From Candidatus Eiseniibacteriota bacterium (lineage in GTDB: Bacteria > Eisenbacteria > RBG-16-71-46 > SZUA-252): DNA of 38,347 nucleotides. Positions 34,228-38,347 of this stretch are shown one piece after another. Within the stretch, counting starts at the first letter, position 1. Every line of letters begins with the position of its first letter. A model generated the notes under the pieces. That model searched no databases. It worked only from the letters and a program-made list of their open reading frames with translations, and was not told where the DNA came from. The position numbers were made by a program, and so were the translations under genes. The DNA lies in NCBI GenBank assembly GCA_005893165.1, contig VBOR01000024.1:1-38347 (forward strand), given 5' to 3'.

Positions 34228-34905
34228 ATTCCACTCCTCCTGACCTCGATCGTGATCGGATTTCTCCTCGGCGGGTTGCCCTCCGGCCTCTGGATCGGCC
34301 GCGCTCGCGGCGTGAATCTCAGAACGGTGGGCAGCCGGAACATCGGAGCCACGAATGCATACCGCGTGCTGGGCGCGCGCTGGGGAATCCTGGTCTTCCT
34401 CCTCGACGCGGCGAAGGGGTTCCTCGCCGTGCGCGCGACGCATCTCCTGGCGCTGGCGTTCGGACGGACCGCGTCGCACGATGCGCTTCTCGTGGCGGGG
34501 CTCGCTGCCGGCGTGGCCGCGATCCTCGGACACATCTTCACTCCCTGGCTGGGCTTCCGTGGCGGCCGCGGTGTCGCCACGAGCCTCGGCGTGTTCCTCG
34601 CCATCGTTCCCTTCCCGACGCTCTGCGCGTTCGGACTCTGGATTCTACTCGTGCTCCTGACGCGGCGAGTCTCGGTCGGATCGATCGGTGCGGCCGCGGC
34701 GTATCCGTTCCTCGTCTTCTTCCTCCTGCGCGAAGATTCCCACCGCGCGATGCTCACGGGGATCGCTTCGCTCGTCTCCCTCCTCGTGATCGTGCGCCAC
34801 AAGGCGAACATCGAACGGCTCCTCCAGGGGACCGAGCCGCCGATCCTCGGCCGCAAGGCCGGAGCCGCCGGGCGCGAAGAGCCGCGCGCCGGAGGCACGA
34901 CATGA
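34228..34905 (+). CDS. plsY: Acyl-phosphate glycerol-3-phosphate acyltransferase PlsY, possible ATT start
   Basis: PlsY acylates glycerol-3-phosphate from acyl-phosphate, the first step of phospholipid synthesis, in the inner membrane. The family blocks are present: LLGGLPSGLWIGRARGV, RTVGSRNIGATNAYRVLG, ILGHIFTPWLGFRGGRGVATSLGV and IVRHKANIERLLQG. At least five hydrophobic segments are visible. No ATG precedes the first block in frame. GTG 34252 would leave only six residues before it and truncate the first helix. ATT 34228 gives the normal first helix (about 14 residues before GG) and sits 5 bases after GGAGG (34218-34222), an ideal ribosome site; CTG 34240 is a third choice. The start is therefore inferred. 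The end overlaps gpsA as ATGA. Confidence 0.85.
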   Translation: MPLLLTSIVIGFLLGGLPSGLWIGRARGVNLRTVGSRNIGATNAYRVLGARWGILVFLLDAAKGFLAVRATHLLALAFGRTASHDALLVAGLAAGVAAILGHIFTPWLGFRGGRGVATSLGVFLAIVPFPTLCAFGLWILLVLLTRRVSVGSIGAAAAYPFLVFFLLREDSHRAMLTGIASLVSLLVIVRHKANIERLLQGTEPPILGRKAGAAGREEPRAGGTT

Positions 34906-35930
34906 AGATCGGGATCCTGGGAGGCGGAGGGTGGGGAACCACGCTCGCGCTCCTGCTCGATTCCCGGGACCACGAGGTGCGTCTCTGGGTCTACGAAGCG
35001 GACGAGACGGAGCGGATGCGCCGCACCCGGGAAAACACGACGTTCCTCCCCGGCGTCCGGATCCCGGACCGCATCCTGATCACGAACTCCCAGAGCGAGG
35101 CCGTCCGGAACGCGGAAGCGATCGTGATCGCGACGCCCTCGCGCGTCGTGCGGGACGTGGCGCGGAAGCTCCTCGAGGACGCGGGACCGGAGCTCAAGGG
35201 AATCCAGGCGATCGTGAGCGGAAGCAAAGGGCTCGAGCCCAAGACGCTTCTTCGCATGAGCGAGGTGCTGGCCCAGGTGCTTCCGGAACGGAGCCGCTCG
35301 AGCCTCGTCGTGCTCACCGGACCCAGCCACGCCGAGGAAGTCTCCCGACGCGTGCCCACCGCGGTGGTCGCCGCATCGAGCGACCCCGCTTCCGCCGGGC
35401 TCGTCCAGGAGGCGTTCTCGACCGAATGGTTCCGGGTCTACACCAACGACGACGTGGCCGGGGTCGAGATCGCGGCCGCGCTGAAGAACGTCGTCGCGAT
35501 CGCCGCCGGGATCTGCGACGGGCTGGGATTTGGAGATTCCACGAAGGGTGCGCTCCTCACGCGCGGTCTGGTCGAGATCGCGCGTCTGGGGGAAGCGCTC
35601 GGCGCCCGTCCCGCGACCTTTTCCGGTCTCGCCGGAATGGGGGACCTGATCGCGACGGCCATGAGCCGGCACAGCCGGAACCGGCGTCTGGGCGAAGCGA
35701 TCGGAAAAGGGATGAAGCTCGAGGAAGCGCTGGCCGCTTCGAAGATGGTGGTGGAAGGCGTCGGCACCGCCCACGCCGCGGTCGATCTGTCGCGGCGTCA
35801 CGGGGTCGAGCTTCCCATCGCGGAACAGGTGCGCGCGATTCTCTTCGAAGGGAAGAGCGCCACCGCAGCGATCCGGGAACTGTTGACACGGGATCTGAAG
35901 GCAGAGCCACGAGCGTTGACCAGGAGGTGA
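34902..35930 (+). CDS. gpsA: Glycerol-3-phosphate dehydrogenase [NAD(P)+]
   Basis: Reduces dihydroxyacetone phosphate to glycerol-3-phosphate, the substrate of PlsY encoded just upstream. The 342-residue protein has the nucleotide-binding loop MKIGILGGGGWGTTLALLL, the NTTFLPGVRIP block, GPSHAEEV, and AALKNVVAIAAGICDGLGFG with the catalytic Lys; FSGLAGMGDLIATAMSRHSRN closes the set. ATG 34902 has GGAGG (34891-34895) upstream and overlaps the plsY stop. Confidence 0.96.
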   Translation: MKIGILGGGGWGTTLALLLDSRDHEVRLWVYEADETERMRRTRENTTFLPGVRIPDRILITNSQSEAVRNAEAIVIATPSRVVRDVARKLLEDAGPELKGIQAIVSGSKGLEPKTLLRMSEVLAQVLPERSRSSLVVLTGPSHAEEVSRRVPTAVVAASSDPASAGLVQEAFSTEWFRVYTNDDVAGVEIAAALKNVVAIAAGICDGLGFGDSTKGALLTRGLVEIARLGEALGARPATFSGLAGMGDLIATAMSRHSRNRRLGEAIGKGMKLEEALAASKMVVEGVGTAHAAVDLSRRHGVELPIAEQVRAILFEGKSATAAIRELLTRDLKAEPRALTRR

Positions 35931-35934
35931 CCGC

Positions 35935-36318
35935 GTGAGATCGATTCCGACGGGACGGCTCTACTATTCCATCAGCGAGGTCAGCGACATGATCGGCGTG
36001 AAGCCGCACGTCCTTCGTTACTGGGAGACACAGTTCAAGATGCTGCGTCCCAAGAAGGGCCGCGGGGGAGCGCGGATGTACCGGAAACGGGACGTGGAGA
36101 TCCTCTTCGAGGTGAAGCAGCTCCTCTACGATCACCGCTTCACGATCGCCGGAGCGCGGAGGAAGCTCCTGGACGACCGCGGCAACAAGGAGCAGATGGA
36201 GCTCGGCTTCGCGCGCACGGACCGCGAGGAGATGCTTCGCGCGCTGCGGCGCGATCTGGAAGGCCTCCTGACGATGCTGCAGGGTCCGAACGGCTCTCGC
36301 GCGCGCGCGCGAAAGTGA
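35935..36318 (+). CDS. MerR-family transcriptional regulator
   Basis: A 127-residue protein with an N-terminal MerR winged helix-turn-helix (about residues 8-77: YYSISEVSDMIGVKPHVLRYWE, then RMYRKRDVEILFEVKQLLYD) and a helical dimerisation tail. No cysteine pair or effector domain is visible, so the inducer is unknown. It belongs to the small MerR group often found near housekeeping genes of Gram-negatives. GTG 35935 has a perfect AGGAGGTGA (35922-35930) that overlaps the gpsA stop. It is the last gene before tRNA-Pro. Confidence 0.88.
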   Translation: MRSIPTGRLYYSISEVSDMIGVKPHVLRYWETQFKMLRPKKGRGGARMYRKRDVEILFEVKQLLYDHRFTIAGARRKLLDDRGNKEQMELGFARTDREEMLRALRRDLEGLLTMLQGPNGSRARARK

Positions 36319-36330
36319 TGCCGGGAAACG

Positions 36331-36360
36331 CCTTGTCCCAGGCGAGGAGCATCGTGTAGC
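36331..36360 (+). promoter_or_regulatory. Promoter of tRNA-Pro
   Basis: TTGTCC (36331-36336), 18 bases, TAGCAT (36355-36360). The predicted start near 36367 lies about 28 bases before the mature tRNA. Confidence 0.5.
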
Positions 36361-36394
36361 ATGACCTCTCCGTGATTCCAGATACCCCTGAGGT

Positions 36395-36471
36395 CGGGGC
36401 GTAGCGCAGCCCGGTAGCGCACCTCCTTGGGGTGGAGGTGGTCGCAGGTTCAAATCCTGTCGCCCCGACCA
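36395..36471 (+). tRNA. tRNA-Pro (anticodon GGG)
   Basis: Acceptor CGGGGCG (36395-36401) pairs with CGCCCCG (36461-36467); A36468 is the discriminator and CCA (36469-36471) is encoded. The anticodon stem CCTCC/GGAGG closes the loop TTGGGGT, giving GGG, which reads CCC and CCU proline codons. The first C and the GCGCAGCCCGGTAGCGC D arm are typical of bacterial tRNA-Pro. Confidence 0.97.
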
Positions 36472-36490
36472 TGTAACTCTCGTTCGTCCC

Positions 36491-36517
36491 CGCCCCGTGG
36501 CCCAGAACCCCGGGGCG
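36491..36517 (+). terminator. Terminator-like hairpin after tRNA-Pro
   Basis: CGCCCCG (36491-36497) pairs with CGGGGCG (36511-36517) around a 13-base loop, followed by the T/C-rich TTCTCGTTCCTTCTCC. The T-tract is imperfect. Both arms repeat the two acceptor strands of tRNA-Pro exactly. Confidence 0.5.
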
Positions 36518-36546
36518 TTCTCGTTCCTTCTCCATGCTGAGGATCG

Positions 36547-37404
36547 ATGACCGACCTGGGGTATCGCCTCGCGTCCATGCTCTTTCGGCGTCTTCCGTCG
36601 TGCGCCTCGGATCGCCTCCTGCACGCGATCTCCGACGGCTACGTGTTCACGCATCCTCGGCGCGCGCGCACCGTGGACCGGAACCTGGCCTGGATCTGGA
36701 GCGGCACGGGGCGCGCGGGGGCTCCTCCGCGGGCGCGCGAGACCTACCGGGCGTTCGCGCGCGCGCTGCGTGATTTTCTCGCGCAGGATCCCGGAAGGGG
36801 CGCGCCCCGCGTGCGCCTCTCCATCTCCGCGCGCGCGGCGCTCCAGGAAGCCAGAGGCTCCTCGCGCGGCGCCGTGCTCGTGAGCGGCCACTTCGGGCCC
36901 TGGGAGCGGGCGCTCCAGTGGCTCGCCGGGGAGCTGGGCGGCGTCGAGGCGCTCGCCGCGCCGCACCGCCTGGCCGCGGTGGATCGGTTCTTCGTGCAGC
37001 AGCGCGAGCGCGGCGGCGTGCGCACCCTCTGCTCCAGCCGACCCGTGCGGAGCGCGCTCCGCAGTCTCCAGTCCGGCGGGTGGATCGCGGCGCTCGCCGA
37101 CCGCCCCCGGCGGAGCCGGTTTCAGGCCCGCGGAATCGTTCCCATCGATCCCGGCCCGCTTCTCCTCGCGCGCCGGGCCGAAGCGCTGGTGCTCCCGGGC
37201 GTCTCCACGTTCGCCAAGGATGGGGCGCTGGAGATCGACTTCGATGCGCCGTTCGCTCTGGGCGCCGCGCGGGGAGGGCTCGATCTCGCGCAAGGGATCG
37301 CGCGGCTCCAGCGCTTCTTCGACGCGCACGTCCGCGCCCATCCGACCCAGTGGTTCGAGTGGGGCTCGGCCCCGGGCCTGGACGCTCCCGCCCGCGGCTC
37401 GTGA
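36547..37404 (+). CDS. LpxL/HtrB-family lipid A acyltransferase-like protein
   Basis: The 285-residue protein fits the LPLAT family that adds secondary acyl chains to lipid A or makes related membrane lipids. The catalytic HxxxxE is seen in VSGHFGPWERALQWL (about residues 119-124), with ALADRPRRSRF further on and a C-terminal TQWFEWG block, the counterpart of PxxWxW/F motifs in LpxL. There is no strong N-terminal membrane anchor, only a modest hydrophobic start. It is rich in Arg and Ala. GAGGA at 36539-36543 precedes ATG 36547. It overlaps the glycosyltransferase gene as GTGA. Substrate is not determinable from sequence. Confidence 0.8.
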   Translation: MTDLGYRLASMLFRRLPSCASDRLLHAISDGYVFTHPRRARTVDRNLAWIWSGTGRAGAPPRARETYRAFARALRDFLAQDPGRGAPRVRLSISARAALQEARGSSRGAVLVSGHFGPWERALQWLAGELGGVEALAAPHRLAAVDRFFVQQRERGGVRTLCSSRPVRSALRSLQSGGWIAALADRPRRSRFQARGIVPIDPGPLLLARRAEALVLPGVSTFAKDGALEIDFDAPFALGAARGGLDLAQGIARLQRFFDAHVRAHPTQWFEWGSAPGLDAPARGS

Positions 37405-38063
37405 ACACCCTCGCCGTGATCCCCGCGCGCGACGCCGAATCCACGATCGGGAGCGTGGTGGGGGACCTGAAGCGCCGTCTCCCCGGTCTCTCCATCCTGG
37501 TCATCGACGACGGATCCATCGACGCCACCTCGGCGCGGGCTCGCGAAGCGGGCGCCGACGTGATCCGCCACGACGTGAATCGCGGCAAGGGCGCGGCGCT
37601 CCAGACCGGGTTCGACGAGGCCTGCGGGCGCGGCGTGGACCGGGTCCTCACGCTCGACGCGGACGGCCAGCACGATCCTGCCTATGCGCCGGTGCTCCTG
37701 GGGGCGCTGGACCGCGCCGACATCGTGATCGGCTCGCGCGACCGGAACCGGCGCGGGATGCCGTGGCTCCGCAAGGCCACGAACTCCTTCATGACCTGGC
37801 TCGTCTCGCGCCTCGCGGGCACGGCCATCGAGGACACCCAGTCGGGATTCCGGGCCATGCGCGCCAAGGTGCTGGAAGGGGTGCGGCCGCGGAGCAGCCG
37901 GTTCGACTACGAATCGGAGTTCCTGATCGAGGCGGGGCGCAAGGGATTCACCATCGCGGCGGTTCCGGTCCCGACCCTCTACAACGCTCCCGGGAGCCAC
38001 ATCGATCCGCTGCGCGACACCGCGCGCTTCATCCGGCTCGTCATGAGACAGCTGATCCGCTGA
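37401..38063 (+). CDS. Family 2 glycosyltransferase (dolichyl-phosphate mannose synthase-like)
   Basis: The 220-residue GT-A fold protein has VIPARDAESTIGSVV at the start, VIDDGSIDATSARA (nucleotide-sugar site), RGKGAALQTGF and LTLDADGQHDPA with the metal-binding DxD-type motif; TQSGFRAMRAKVLEGV is typical of DPM1-like members. No membrane segments are visible, so it probably works at the inner face of the membrane, moving a sugar to a lipid carrier or glycolipid. The overlap with the LpxL-like gene suggests a shared role in envelope lipids. GTG 37401 overlaps the preceding TGA; the end overlaps surE by one base. Confidence 0.88.
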   Translation: MNTLAVIPARDAESTIGSVVGDLKRRLPGLSILVIDDGSIDATSARAREAGADVIRHDVNRGKGAALQTGFDEACGRGVDRVLTLDADGQHDPAYAPVLLGALDRADIVIGSRDRNRRGMPWLRKATNSFMTWLVSRLAGTAIEDTQSGFRAMRAKVLEGVRPRSSRFDYESEFLIEAGRKGFTIAAVPVPTLYNAPGSHIDPLRDTARFIRLVMRQLIR

Positions 38064-38347
38064 TGGAGATCCTGGTCACGAACGACGACGGGATTCACGC
38101 CGACGGGCTCCGCGCGCTCGCCAGGTCGCTCCGGCCGCTCGGCAACGTCACCGTCATCGCTCCCGACCGCGAGCAGAGCGCCGCGAGCCACGCGCTCACC
38201 CTCCATCGCCCCCTCCGCATCAAGAAGGTGGAGGAGGGCATCCTCAGCGTGGACGGGACACCCACCGATTGCGTGCTCCTCGGGGTCCACGGCTTTCTCA
38301 AGCAGAAGCCGGACCTCGTGGTCTCGGGAATCAACCACGGCCCGAAC
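38063..38347 (+). CDS. surE: 5'/3'-nucleotidase SurE, N-terminal part, cut by window edge
   Basis: The 95 visible residues match SurE closely: MEILVTNDDGIHADGL with the metal-binding Asp pair, APDREQSAASHALTL, VDGTPTDCVLLG and VSGINHGPN, where the Asn is a metal ligand. SurE removes phosphate from nucleoside monophosphates and is linked to stress survival. ATG 38063 shares a base with the TGA of the glycosyltransferase gene. About 150 more residues lie beyond the window. Confidence 0.95.
   Translation, partial: MEILVTNDDGIHADGLRALARSLRPLGNVTVIAPDREQSAASHALTLHRPLRIKKVEEGILSVDGTPTDCVLLGVHGFLKQKPDLVVSGINHGPN

Overview
The window is GC-rich, gene-dense bacterial chromosome made almost entirely of conserved housekeeping genes. 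I see no insertion sequence, phage gene, CRISPR array or other sign of recent transfer. LapA/LapB homologues, an LpxL/HtrB-type acyltransferase, a SPOR-domain TPR protein and several Sec-exported proteins point to a diderm (Gram-negative) cell with lipopolysaccharide. The gene order recalls clusters known from Firmicutes and from deep-branching Gram-negatives (M50-trpS-scpA-scpB-rluB; hisC-tyrA-aroA-cmk-plsC-ispH-rpsA; DUF512-der-plsY-gpsA). A candidate phylum such as Eisenbacteria or another FCB-like lineage would fit, but this is inference; the sequence alone does not fix the taxon.

Layout. 1-1056: start of a MurC/Mpl-like ligase (minus), tRNA-Ala(GGC), and a small secreted protein of unknown function (minus). 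1174-6545: a probable operon of a non-catalytic M16 protein, an M50 membrane protease, trpS, scpA, scpB and an rRNA pseudouridine synthase. 6569-15730: hisC, tyrA, aroA, a fused cmk-plsC gene, ispH, rpsA and mtaB, nearly all overlapping; a terminator-like hairpin lies inside the start of mtaB. 15383-20723: lapA, lapB, a TPR-SPOR protein and mutS. 20720-24806: an exported SpoIVB-type (S55) protease and an exported beta-propeller protein. 25003-27309: a three-GAF protein with a degenerate GGDEF domain. 27353-31338: an M24 peptidase, mutL and miaA. 31366-31440: tRNA-Gly(CCC). 31518-36318: DUF512 radical SAM protein, der, plsY, gpsA and a MerR regulator. 36395-36471: tRNA-Pro(GGG). 36547-38347: an LpxL-like acyltransferase, a family 2 glycosyltransferase and the start of surE.

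The genes combine envelope building (Mur ligase, PlsC domain, PlsY, GpsA, LpxL-like, LapAB), chromosome upkeep (ScpAB, MutS, MutL), translation (TrpS, S1, Der, pseudouridine synthase, MiaA, MtaB, three tRNAs) and aromatic amino acid synthesis. No intergenic stretch exceeds 300 bases.

The most distinctive signals are regulatory. A coherent set of TTGAC(C/G)-N17-TAnnnT promoters can be read by eye. Three of them end exactly 6 bases before an ATG with no Shine-Dalgarno sequence, so those mRNAs should be leaderless. Other points are a possible AUU start codon for plsY, the cmk-plsC fusion, the hairpin inside mtaB, and the missing mtaB stop codon that makes mtaB run 275 bases into lapA.
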